Below are positions 22,440 to 33,399 of a DNA stretch of 64,000 bases, one piece after another. A program made the translations under genes and the position numbers. Position 1 is the stretch's first letter. Every line of letters begins with the position of its first letter. Origin of the DNA: Cryptomeria japonica (lineage: Eukaryota; Streptophyta; Pinopsida; Cupressales; Cupressaceae). The stretch lies in assembly GCF_030272615.1 (NCBI RefSeq), contig NC_081407.1, positions 435,336,730 through 435,400,729 of the forward strand, written 5' to 3'. The notes under the pieces are model-generated. The model saw nothing but the letters and a program-made list of their open reading frames with translations. It ran no database searches and was not told where the DNA came from.

Positions 22440-23060
22440 CAAATTAAAGACTCATAATTGATTGAAGTTCATTTCATAATTTACTTACCATGTCCACTTT
22501 ACACTGTGTCCATTATTGTTATTGTTTGATTAAGATCAACTAAAAATTGTTGCATTTTTTTTTAACGCTTTGTTGACTATCTAAAGCTGCAATAACATTC
22601 CCATTTAACATATCAACATGTATAAAATTAATTTGTAAATTAAAGACTCCAATTTTTTTATAATTTTATTACCATCTCTAACTTGTATTGCATCAAATAT
22701 TGTTGTTGTTGTCTTCTTAGGATCAACAGAAATGGGCAACATATATTCTTGATTTTTTTGTTGATCATCTAATGCTGCAATCACATGCATATTCAACACA
22801 CCACCTTATATAACATTGATTACAAACTAAAGACTCAAAATTGATTGGTTTTTATTTTATAATTTTTTGCTTACATTGTCATTGACCCCTGGTTAAAATC
22901 AATAGAAAATGGTAACATATGTTGTTGATCTTTTCGTTATTCATCTGAAATTGCATTAAAGTGCACATTTAACAAATCAACTTAGATAAAATATTTGAGT
23001 ATAAAATTATGTATCATGTAATTAATTTAAACAATATTAAAATTCATTATTACCTTCGAC
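22440..23060 (-). repeat. Four exon-like repeat units (~180-200 bp) in the MULE
   Basis: On the minus strand four diverged units each end in a splice-donor-like site; the donor GT lies near 23053, 22874, 22673 and 22488. Each is followed by an AT-rich intron-like stretch containing AGTCTTTAATTTG-like sequence. The best unit (22674-22803) is open and encodes a peptide with VIAALDDQQKNQEYMLP; others keep VIAALDSQQ or related forms with stops. This looks like a tandemly duplicated exon of a captured gene. I do not recognise the parent family. Confidence 0.6.
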
Positions 23061-23201
23061 AATTTGTTGAAATGTTTGAGCAGAAATCATACTAAGCATT
23101 GATTGCTGATCTCTAGAAATTGTATCTTATTTGTTTGATTAAGTATAGAAAAATGTTGAAAAGATAGAAGCTAGGTAATTTTTTATAAAAAAACAATAAA
23201 A

Positions 23202-23674
23202 ACATTTAAATCTTATCTATAAACACTATTAATTTGAAATTTTCTTTGATTTAATGAACGATGTCAATTAATCTATTATTTAAGTTATACTTATGTAATA
23301 CTATTATACTAATTTGAATATTAATAATATACTAATTATTAAAATAAATAAAAACATTTAAAATAAATAAAAATAATAATTTATTATTTAAAAATTTAAA
23401 TACATAAATTAAAAAAAATTATACTTATTAAAAAATTCCTATTAATATTAAAAATAAAAAATAACAAAATTTAAACACATAACGCATTATTAAAAATAAA
23501 TTAAAATATAAATTCAAACATTAAAAACAAAATTCAGCGGCAGCGGTTGGAAGTTCCAGCGGGTGCAAGTGGGTGTTTTCGTTTAAAGGCGCCGAAGACT
23601 GCTGATAGGCTGTGCAATGCATAGAGGAAGTCGCCGGTCGTGCGGTGCAAATTCCCCCTTGCATAGCCATCGCC
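23202..23674 (-). repeat. Right terminal inverted repeat of the MULE
   Basis: Reverse complement of 17104-17562 with moderate divergence. The outer end on this side reads CATAGCCATCGCC. Confidence 0.85.
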
Positions 23675-23683
23675 ATGTACAAG

Positions 23684-23910
23684 TTGGGGTGAATCTGATT
23701 TGACAATCCCCAGACACTATAAATGGGAACAAAAAGGTTACGTAGGCTTAATGTAAGTTCATTTATTCCTTCCTTCCGGGTATCCAATGAAAACAACAGA
23801 AATGAATGGCTAGAATTTGAGCAATCATCTTGCACCGCTCCTCTTTGATTTTTGACCATGGATTTGCAAACTTTAGCTCGTCCGTTTCATAGAAAGAGAC
23901 GCCTTCGGCG
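23684..23910 (+). pseudogene. Host-like gene start (promoter plus first codons) cut off at the Tat LTR
   Basis: After the MULE target duplication comes a promoter-like stretch with ACTATAAATGGG near 23716. An ATG in strong context (GACCATGG, ATG at 23852-23854) then opens a frame of about 19 codons rich in Arg/Lys (RKRRLRRK). It runs straight into LTR sequence at 23911. It is probably a gene 5' end carried by the compound insertion. The gene is not identifiable from so few residues. Confidence 0.4.
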
Positions 23911-24996
23911 TAAATATCTATCCAAATGCAAATTACACCATTTAATTGAAATAAATGATTTTATTTCAATTGAAAATCTCAAAATTCCTCCCACTTGCAT
24001 TCTCCTACAAAATCCACTTGCATGCCTAAATCCCTTCTAGATTCTTCTAACTCCTTCTAATTAGCCTAATCCTATCCTAATCATTGTCACATTCCTAAAT
24101 AAAAGGAAGTCACTTCTCAAAAACCTCCAAAGTCTTCAATAACCATTAAAGGCTTTATGTCTTCAAATGGTTAACCTCTAAAGTCTTCCAAACCATTAAA
24201 GCTCTTACATAACCATTTATGGTTAACTCACCTTTTACCTTTGGTTAGAGACTTTCCTCTAACTTAACCATCCTTTTGACTCATGGGTCTCTTCAAATCA
24301 TTTATTTCTTTGACTAAGGTAACCATTTAACCCTTGCACATTCATTTATCCCTTGGATAAAAGGAATATCCATTAACCTAACCCTAACCCAACCCCCCAG
24401 GGTAACCATCATGTCCCCTCAAGCATTTAATGTTCCTTATCTCTCCTCTCAAGCCTCCTCATGGTGACACTTGTCAACATGGGATTGGGTTGAAAGTCTC
24501 ACATGGATTGGATATCTTTCAATCCTAACCCTTGTTAAGATTGTTCAATCTTAACCCTTCATTTCCCCATTTCTTCTATAAATAGAACCCTTCTCCTCAA
24601 GCAAAGAAGGAAGCATTAGAGTATTGTTGTTATATTGGTATTAGCATAGAGCTTTTTCATAGCATCACTATCTACACTTGCATAGCATTTGTTTATCACA
24701 TCCAACCATCTTGAATCTCCATATGACATCCATGGCTAGTGCTAAAAGCTGAGAGTTACACTCATTTGGGACTTGGAGAGGGGAGAAACAAGGGAGAAGC
24801 ATCAAAAGGCATCATGGAAGCATCTTAGGGAGGCTCTTCTCCTTTCTTTTGTTTTGTTAAACTTCTTTCATGCTTTTTTGAAATCTCTTTTGATATGTTT
24901 GGAATGGTTTTTAGTTCTTTGTTTTGGTTTTATGGTTGAAACTAACTTATTAACATTGAACTTTGTTGTTGCCTTGTCCCCATTTCCATGACATCA
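23911..24996 (+). repeat. 5' LTR of the Tat element, second part
   Basis: Matches 37468-38553 of the 3' LTR closely. A TATAAATA box lies at 24577-24584; in the 3' LTR it reads TATAAACA. The LTR ends ...TGACATCA at 24996, two bases before the primer-binding site. The 72-codon open frame at 24773 is repeated in the 3' LTR and is not a gene. Confidence 0.88.
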
Positions 24997-24998
24997 TT

Positions 24999-25015
24999 TG
25001 GTGAACCCGACGTGA
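24999..25015 (+). promoter_or_regulatory. Primer-binding site, complementary to the tRNA-Trp 3' end
   Basis: TGGTGAACCCGACGTGA starts 2 nt after the LTR end. Its complement reads TCACGTCGGGTTCACCA, which agrees with the 3' end of plant tRNA-Trp plus CCA as I recall it. First-strand DNA synthesis would start here. The same site occurs in the element at 51814-60142. Confidence 0.75.
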
Positions 25016-27908
25016 AAGAATAGAATTTTGCTTTTAAATTAGCTTTTTTTTTTTTTTGAATAAGCCTTTTTAGTTAGTTGTTTAGAATGTTTTTTTATTA
25101 AATGGTTTCTTTTTTAGAATAGACTTTTAAATTAGTTGTTTATATTTTATTTTTTTAATTAGTCTTTTAGAATAGAATTTTTTAAGTTTCTTAAAATAGT
25201 TTTTATTTAAAATTAGATTTTTTTTTAAATTTAAGTAGTCTTTAAATTAAGATTTTTCTAAATTAGTCTTTCATTTAGTTATAATTTAGATTTTAAATTA
25301 GTTTTTAATTTAGTTTTCAATTAGATTTAAATTAGTTTTATTAATTTAGATCTAATTTGTTTGTTAGTGTGATTTGTGTTAATATGATTAATTTAATTTT
25401 GGGTTTACATCTTGTGCAGGACATAAGGAGCATCTTTCTAACATATTGTTGCAGGTGTTGAAAGTGTCAAATTTGCAAAAAAAAATTCCTTAACATGTCC
25501 TAATTGGAAAAATTGATCAACCCTAGGATAGTCATTCACATTGTCTTCATTTTGCTATCTTGGTCTAAAAATGAATACACACATTGCTATCTTGGATTAA
25601 AACGAGCTATCATTTTTGCAATCTTGGCTAAAACAAACATTCACATCTTGCAATATGGGATAAAAAGAACAATCAACTTGTTATTTTTTTGAGTTTAAAA
25701 AGAATAATCACATTGCTATCTTGGATTAAAACGAACTATCATTTTTGCAATCTTGGCTAAAATGAACATTCACATCTTGCAATATGGGCTAAAATGAACA
25801 ATCAACTTGTTATTTTTTTGAGTTTAAAAAGAACAATCACATTGCTATCTTGGATTAAAACGAACTATCATTTTTGCAATCTTGGCTAAAACGAACATTC
25901 ACATCTTGCAATATGGGCTAAAAAGAACGATCAACTTGTTATTTTTCGAGTTTAAAAGAGAACAATCATTTTGCAATCTTGGATAAAACGAACACTTCAA
26001 TTTTCTATCTTGGCTAAAAAGAACATCATGGTTGTTGGAGCAACATATCCAATTAGATAGAACATCATTGCAATGACAAGTTAAAAAAAATAAGTGTATT
26101 TTGTGTTTGGCATACTTGTGCAAAAAGAGTTTGTCGAGTGGTCCCACTTCTAACACACACTATCCTCTCCCTTGGCTTTCGTGGTCGTAGGTGCAAGAGA
26201 AAAGTGTTAGTAACACTCAAAATTTTATCTTTTTAAGAGAGGCCTGCCAAGAGACACATCACTCTTGGGAATGACCTTGCGCGGTAAATCCTTCGAGCCA
26301 TTATAGAAATTAGGTGAGAGCGAAAGCTGTAGCCTTGGGTATAGCTGTTCCTATAGTGTAACTTGCCAAAAGGACAAATGGGCCCCACCACAAGTTACAA
26401 GGCTCTTAAGTGAGTCACTGCAGAATGAACTTATGTCCAAAAACATCAAAAATTACTAAACACTTTTAAGTAGTAGACCACCCGTTCTATTGATTAAGGA
26501 TATTTGTGATAAATTCAATGCAAGAGCATAGAAGGTTTTGCTCCCAAGATACTCACCATACATATTTCCTTGAGTAGAAACATAGCTTTTTGAAAGATTA
26601 CTTGTAGCCCAATAAAAGTGGTGACTCCCCCATCATAGGGATCATCTATTTGTTATGCTCGCACAAGACTTATTATATCACATCCTTACTTGCCATGATA
26701 GGATTCATAAGGTATGTAGTACCAAAGTCGAAGAAATATCAAAGAGTGGCCTAAAATTATCACAAGTGGCCATTTGACCTTAGAGATAAAGAGTGTTTGA
26801 AGTGTTTTCGTTTTTGAGTCAAGACTAGTGCAAATTGAGTCAACTTCTGGCTTTGAAAAAACACCTAAAAAACATTTGAAGGAAAGGGTCATAAAAAGTT
26901 CAAAAGATTGGGTTGATCTAAACCCATACTTACTTGTACCTTTTGAGGCAACATTCTTGTGTTTGTGTGCTTTCTTTGTTTTCTTGTCAAAGAAACATCA
27001 TAAAACCAAAATCCAAAACAAGTATTCATCCAACACAAACATTTTCAAAAACAAAAGATCAAAAAACCAAGAGCAACAACAAAAGTGTTGAATTATATGA
27101 CCATTCTTCACATCTTGAGAAAGCAGAATCTTCATCAACACATCAACTTGACCATTGAGCTCAAAGGCTCTTATCAAAAGGAGGAAATTCTTCTATCTTA
27201 ATAGATAAATCTTTGTCTCTCATAGAACCTTCCTACATCGCATGCATCTATATCTTCAAGGGAAATCAAATGAATTTGATCAAGAGTCATTAAACCGCAG
27301 AGCTTTTATGCAATATCGAGCTTTGAGTTATCACAAGAACAAAGGAGGCAAAATCAATTCTAACTTCTTTCCCGACATTTGCATCACATATAATGTAGCT
27401 CGAGAAGAACCACCAACTCCCGAAAGAGAAGAGGAAGAATTTGTCCCATATGTGACACAAAGCTTTTATTGAAGTTCACATTTCATCCATTATCATATCC
27501 ATATCTCATCAAATCCACTTCCAACTCTCAAAACATCAAGAGGTTTTTGTCCTAAGTTCTATTTCGATATTGCTTGAATCAAACACAATACATCACTTTT
27601 TAGAGTGTCTCTACATCTAGGATAAACTCATCCTAAGAGCCATTTCTATGCAAGTTAAAACTAGTCTATGAGTGTAATCCTCTCATTACTGGGTAGTTGA
27701 GTTTGTAATACATCTCAGATTTCTCTAAACCTTATCACATCAAACTTTGTCAATCAAACAAAACAAGCAATTCAAGAAAGAAATTTGGTACCATCTACCT
27801 TTAGTGCTAGAGATTCATATGTGAAACACTTCACCAAACATCAATCTTTCATTTCATCACCAACTCATCATCATTTTCATCAAACTTCAACAAAAACTTA
27901 TAAACAAA
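25016..27908 (+). other. Long 5' leader of the Tat element
   Basis: About 2.9 kb: a T-rich first part (25016-25400), a 129-bp tandem repeat (25505-26030), then untranslated sequence. Short open frames at 26828-27158 and 27242-27472 could be a degraded extra ORF before gag, known in some Tat elements, but they carry no recognisable motif. Confidence 0.6.
25505..26030 (+). repeat. 129-bp tandem repeat (nearly four copies) in the Tat leader
   Basis: ACATTGCTATCTTGGATTAA begins at 25581, 25710 and 25839 (period 129 bp), with a diverged fourth copy near 25966. Each unit also holds CTTGGCTAAAACGAACATTC and ATCAACTTGTTATTTTT. Confidence 0.9.
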
Positions 27909-29492
27909 ATGGCTCATACCAGATCAAGATCTAGACAACAAGAAATTAAAGAGGAAGAGGAAGAAAATATCAATGAGTTCCAAGAAGCCCCAGGAGGAAA
28001 TATAAATGATGAAAATCAAGGCACTCCTACTTCGGCGAAAATAGAAAGGGCACAACACAACCCTCTCTTTAATAGACTTTTTGATGAAATACTTAGGAGC
28101 AACATCGATGCTCACTTTTTAAGACTTGCTCAAGAGGGGGCTAAACTACCCTCTGTCTTTGATGTTGCACAAATAAGACAAGCATTAGAACGCCAAAGTC
28201 ATAATGAGGATGAAAGAGGTCAAGGACATATCGGATACAACCTTCATCAAGGTAATCCCCCACCTCCTCCTCCTCCAAATGAAATAGAAATGTTGCGGCA
28301 ACAAGTTGGGAATCTCGCCCAACAACTTCATAGTGGTGTGAAAACCAATCAGTTTTCACTTAATGACATTTGTCCCTATCCCTTTGATAGGAATCTTCAT
28401 ATGCCACCTTTTCCGTGAGGGTTTGAAACACCCAAGTTTGAAAAGTACCGAGGAAAAGGAGATCCTCGTGATCATGTTAGAGAATTCCATTCAGCTTGCC
28501 TCAAAGTGGCATACGAGGATACATACCTAATGCGACTTTTTCCCCAAAGCTTGGGAGGAACAACCACATCATGGTTTTCTCGATTACCAGGTGGCATTAG
28601 GACATTTGAAGAACTTATGCAGAAATTCTTGGCACATTACTCACACAACATTGAACATGATATCACAATGGCTGATCTATGTAACACTAAACAAAAACCA
28701 GGTGAGCTATTTTCAGTCTTTTTGCAACAATGGCAACAAATGTCTAGCAGACATTCCCTTCAGCTACCTAAAAGAGAGCTAGTGGAAATATTTATTTCCA
28801 ACCTAAACGAAGAAATGGAATTTCATTTAGACATGAAAGGAACATAATATTTCAATGACATGATCACACAGGGTTTAAAATGTGAAAGGGCTCTCATTAA
28901 AAAGGGTCTTATCAAAATATACAATGAACCCAAAGATGCACCTCGCTCGCGCTTCAATAGTGACAAACCTAACTTTTGGAATAAAAACAAAAATGTCGTC
29001 AGTGATGGGGTTGTGGATGCAAGGACTATCAAAAGTGTACAATCTGTGGTCTACTTTGCGGGACAAAAACCCCCACTCAAGAATAACACAGTTGCTCCCC
29101 CAAATCAAGGACGTGATGTACCTCAAGAGGAACCCAGACAATGCCAACAAAATTTTAAACCAAAACGAACATACACTCCCTTAGGGGAACATATTGAAAC
29201 AATGTTACGATAGTTGGTTTCTCAAAATCTGGTGACCTTACCCAAAACATCAAATTACGAACCTCAGGTCAAACCTTCATGGTGGAGGGATACTGAACAT
29301 TGCGATTTCCATCAAGGGAAAGGGCATAAGACAAGCAATTATCACAGATTGAAAGATCTTATTCAGGATCTTATTGACCGAGGTGAAATCGAAATCGAAG
29401 GACAAGACCCAAAGACAACAAACAATGATCATCTCATGTTTAAAAATCCACTTCCATCACAAGATCAAAGGGGTCCTTCCACTTCAGGGTGA
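27909..29492 (+). pseudogene. Tat gag, interrupted only by in-frame stops
   Basis: The structural polyprotein that forms virus-like particles and packages element RNA. One reading frame runs throughout, with stops near 28416, 28845, 29211 and 29490 and no frameshift. An acidic N-terminus (to about 28050) is followed by a Pro-rich stretch and the retrotransposon gag core (FEKYRGKGDPRDHV near 28440, FEELMQKFLAHY near 28605, LFSVFLQQWQQM near 28710). The degenerate zinc-knuckle region CDFHQGKGHKTSNYHRLKDL lies near 29300-29360. The same frame continues into the protease. Confidence 0.85.
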
Positions 29493-30743
29493 GCCACAGA
29501 TACCAATGATTATACATGAGCCACTTATAATTACATTGTAAATCACCTATATGATGTTAGTGAACAAATTGCAACAATTACCATCAAAAACCCCAGCTCC
29601 ACTTGCAATGTTGTTACACGTCGCAACCAGATTACCATAAAAGCAGCTCCATAAGGCACCCCATCTATCTCAAAGTAGTATAACCTTGTGGACCAATTAG
29701 ACAAAACGCCTGCACTAATATCTATCTTAGAGCTATTGCGCCTATCTCCATCTCATAAAACAATCTTGGATCAAGCTCTCCAGGAGGTGTCAGTCCCTGC
29801 AAACCTAAATACAGATCAGTTCCAAGCCATGGTTGGAAATCTAAGGTCATCACCTTGTCTCACTTTCTCTGAAAGTGACAACACATCCTTCAATCAACCT
29901 CATAATGCCTCACTCCACATTGAAGGATTTATCAACCAACATAGGATCAAGCGAGTCTTGATCGATAATGGAGCAGGCCTGAATATTTGTACACTACAAT
30001 TGGTCACAACATTGGAATATGCAATTGAATCAGTAGATCCCCACAAGAAGATAACAATCAAAGCCTATGATGATGCAGAGCATTCATCCAAAGGAGTTAT
30101 GGTGCTACCAATCTGAGTGAGCCTTGTGGTGAAACACATCATCTGTCAAGTTCTGGACCTTCCTCTGCCATACAATTTATTATTAGGAAGACCTTGGATA
30201 CATGCCATGCAAACCATTCCATCCACCTACCATCAGTGTATCAAATTCCCGCATAATGGTGTAGAAATTACAATCCTGGGCGATGCCAATCCCTTTGCAT
30301 ATTGTCACAATATCAATCATCAACCAGAGATTACCATTCCCAACAATAGAGAAGCCATCTCATCCACATCATACGTAAGTCCATCCTCTCTTTCCAGTTC
30401 GAACACCACTATACCCAAGCAAGAGAAGATCAAGATGAAAATAGTAGAGGAAGGTCATGGGGAGTACAATCTAAGCCAACTTTTTTGTGTTGGACAAATG
30501 CCCACTTCTCCTAGAACTCATGGTAAACCTCAACAGTTACTTCAAACGCCACTGGACAAACTAGCATGTACTTTGATGCCATTCATCCTTGGAAAGAGTC
30601 AAGAAGAAGAGACCAGAGATGAGTACTTAGCAGAATGGATCTATAAAAATCCCATCACCATCGATATTCCGCAAGCTAAGCTTCCTACAGATCAGTATGG
30701 CAAAGGCCTTCTCATTATGCAAAGAATGGATTATGATGGTTAG
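29493..30743 (+). pseudogene. Tat aspartic protease region
   Basis: Still in the gag frame. A segment common in Tat proteases (LDKTPALISILELLRLSPSH, about 29697-29756) precedes the active-site region VLIDNGAGLNIC (near 29955-29990), where DNG stands for the usual D-S/T-G triad, as in many plant elements. [11 protein letters not shown] near 30180 marks the end of the fold. It would process the gag-pol polyprotein. Stops at 30114 and 30741 inactivate it. Confidence 0.82.
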
Positions 30744-32060
30744 AGTGCTTTGGGACCTTGCAAGCAAGGATGACATGAACTGCTGCAGCTAGAATTAAAG
30801 CCCAAAGATAACATAGGACTAGGCTTTCAAAAGGAGATCTTTCCTAAACTTAGATTCAAAGGGAAACCCATCAAACCACTATATCGGCCTATTACAAAGA
30901 GGTCACCTTTGGTTATATCAGCAGCACCACACACCACACCAACTGCTCCATTAAGGCTAAAAATCCCAGTAAAACCATCTACAACACCCTTCATCCCACC
31001 AAACAAACCAACGATCCCATCAGCAGCAGCAATAACATCAATAACACCATTAGCAACAACAACTGTATTAGAACCCACAACAGTATCTACGACACCAACA
31101 GTTCCAGCAGAAGTAGCAGAGTCAACACTACCAATACTCCCTATATCGGATTCATTGATTTCCATAATCCTTCCTGCAACACCAATCATTTCATCTACAA
31201 AACTGATCACACCTGTAGTGTTTAACTCAAAGGACATCCCAGTATGGTATAGTAATTGGATACTGGAAAGTGACTCAGAGACTGACTCACATGAATGGGA
31301 ATTTGATTCCATCTAGCTTAATACTTCAGATGAGGAAGACACATCACTACCTCCACCCCATAAAGACATCCCTGTTTATGGAGAAGCACAGATAAAGACC
31401 TCTTGGGTTCCTGAGCTAGAAACATCTTCCACAGACCCTATGTCACATCCTACGTCTGATTCTGACAGGGAGAGTACCATCAATGACCTCCACCACAACG
31501 TCTTAACTCTCACTAACACATCTAACGAACTTAACCTAATCGATGAGGTAATGCCCATTATCCATCCTGAACTCATCGAATGGAACCAACCTAATCCCCC
31601 ATGTCTTGACCATTTCCAAAATGATGAGGCGATCATTGACTTTTTGGAACTATGGGATAACATACCAAGTGGGGATCACAAATTTGGATTCGCCATTGAA
31701 CTTAATAGCACAACATACTTCGGGGCGGATGCCAAACCTTTCAACTGCAAAAATATATCAATAAAACATGGATCTTCCAGTGAAAACCACACTGTGGCAC
31801 TATTTGATCCCACAAAAGTAAAGCCTGAGGATGAAAGGTTTGACATTCTCCCCTCTAGTACACAATAGGAACGATCAACAATTCTCATTGAAGAGACAAA
31901 ATAATACAACATGGGGACTCCTAAAACACCTCACCACATACATCTGGCATCTCTTTTAACTCTAGAGGAACAACCTAAGTTTGTAGAGTTCTTCTAGAAG
32001 CATCAGATCAACTTCGTATGGTCATACATAGACATACCTGGGCTTGATCCTGATTTAGTC
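30744..32060 (+). pseudogene. Protease-RT spacer of the Tat element
   Basis: Continues the same frame with stops. It includes a Thr/Pro-rich low-complexity part (30909-31200) and an acidic part (31440-31868) with VMPIIHPELIEWNQP and VALFDPTKVKPEDERFD. A matching spacer is seen in the second Tat copy at 49096-49782. No enzyme domain. It may act as a linker or cleavage zone. Confidence 0.7.
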
Positions 32061-32840
32061 ATGCATCACCTCACCTTAGTAGAAGGAGCCAAACTTGTCA
32101 AGCAGAAACTTTGCAAGATGCATCCTCAGATTGTAGTACTAGTCAAAGCAGAACTTAAGAAACTCTTGGATGTTGGTTTTATTAGACCAATTGATTATAC
32201 AGATTGGATATCCAACATTGTGCCTGTCGGCAAAACCAATGGGGGAATCCGTATCTGTATTGATTTCAGAGATATAAACAAGGCATGTCCTAAAAATGAC
32301 TTCCCCCTACCAAACATTAACATGATTGTAGACCTAACATCAGGACATGCCATGCTCTCTCTCATGGATGGCTTTTTCAGGGTACAACCAGATAAAGATC
32401 ACACTAGAGGATCAACATAAGATGGCCTTCACCTATCCATGGGGAACATATTGTTGGAATGTAATGCCTTTCGGTCTAAAGAATGCAGGAGTGACCTATC
32501 AAAGAGCAATGACAACCATCTTTCATGATATGATACATACCATGATGGAAGATTATGTTGATGACTTACTGGCAAAATCACTCACAAGAGAAAGTCATCT
32601 GGAAATATTAGATAAAACTTTTGATAAACTGGAACAATATCATGTTCACCTCAATCCAAGGAAATGTGTCTTTGGAGTAACCTCAGGGAAGCTTCTAGGA
32701 TACATTGTCTCAAGCAAAGGCATTGAGGTCGATCCTGCAAAGGTCAAAGCAATCATAGACATGCCACCTTCGAAGAACATCAGTCAGCTAAGGACATTAA
32801 AAGGATGACTACAATCCATCCGAAGATTCATTGCACAACT
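32061..32840 (+). pseudogene. Tat reverse transcriptase
   Basis: RT motifs in order: GFIRPIDYTDWISNIVPV, GGIRICIDFRDINKACPKND, LMDGFF, then after a frameshift at about 32380 YNQIKI, YCWNVMPFGLKNAG and the catalytic YVDD (codons at 32554-32565), then LNPRKCVFGV and GKLLGYIVSSKGIEV. It copies element RNA into DNA. The frameshift within the fingers/palm region and a stop near 32806 make it non-functional. Confidence 0.9.
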
Positions 32841-33358
32841 GGTAGATAAGTGTCACCCATTTATACACCTGTTACACAAGAACATCCTTTCAATGGGATA
32901 CTAGATGCCAACAAGCATTCTAGATGCTTAAAGACTATCTCATGAATACACCATTGCTGATCCCACCAGATCTGAGTAAGCCTCTACTACTCTATATATT
33001 AGCAACAAATACAACATTGGGTGTACTATTGGCACAACACAATGCAAAAGGGAAAGAGTGTGTTGTTTACTACATCTCTCGCACACTGGTTGGCTATGAA
33101 CTCAATTACACACCTATTAAGCGAGCTTGCCTAGCAGTAATTTTGGCAGCCACTAAACTGAGGCACTATCTATTAACATATAAAGTACAGCTAATTGCAA
33201 AGATTGATCCACTCAAATACTTACTCAGTAAAGTAGCATTGATAGGCCGCTTGGCCAAATGGGTGATGATTCTAAGTGAATTTGACATAGAGTATTTGGA
33301 CCATAAGGCTATCAAAGGCCAAGTTATTGCAGATCAGTTGGCTGATACTCCCTTTTAA
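32841..33358 (+). pseudogene. Tat first RNase H
   Basis: Motifs typical of the gypsy RNase H/connection region: LATNTTLGVLLAQ, VVYYISRTL, ELNYTPIKRACLAVI and WVMILSEFDIEYLDHKAIKGQ. It lies in a frame different from the RT before it. Confidence 0.85.
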
Positions 33359-33399
33359 GGCGATCATCCTCTCATTTCCAATTTTCTAGATAAAGAGAT

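Larger units (their letters stand above)
17095..23683. mobile_element. Mutator-like element (MULE) with long TIRs and 9-bp target duplication, carrying a nested LINE
   Basis: Flanks ATGTACAAG at 17095-17103 and 23675-23683 form a perfect 9-bp duplication, the size made by Mutator-type transposases. The element (17104-23674) starts GGCGTTGGCTATG and ends CATAGCCATCGCC. The terminal inverted repeats run about 17104-17562 and 23202-23674. No Mutator transposase is present, so it is non-autonomous. Removing the LINE (17827-21812) leaves about 2.6 kb. The inner right half holds periodic exon-like units, suggesting captured gene sequence (Pack-MULE-like). Confidence 0.85.
14947..23910. mobile_element. 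Compound insertion (~9 kb) splitting the Tat 5' LTR
   Basis: The uninterrupted 3' LTR reads ATTTAAATATC. Here ATTTAA (to 14946) and TAAATATC (from 23911) are separated, with TAA present on both sides as a possible 3-bp duplication. The left end, read on the minus strand, is TTGCAC-ATCAAG-GTGCAA followed by TTGCTAG and T. That is a short hairpin just before a CTAG end, like a Helitron 3' terminus. The right end has an ACGCC-TTC-GGCGT hairpin before TAA. The class is unresolved, since a Helitron makes no duplication. The insertion holds GA-rich repeats, a host-like gene start and the Mutator-like element. Confidence 0.55.

Noticed and set aside
24375-24400. Telomere-like CCTAACCCTAACCC motif
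   Set aside because: Only about two units, inside an LTR and repeated in the other LTR; not an interstitial telomere array.
24773-24991. 72-codon frame repeated at 38330-38548
   Set aside because: It lies inside both LTRs and ends at the LTR border; the repetition is due to the LTR pair.
30827-31312. 161-codon minus-strand frame rich in Val/Gly/Ile
   Set aside because: Antisense of the Thr/Pro-rich protease-RT spacer.
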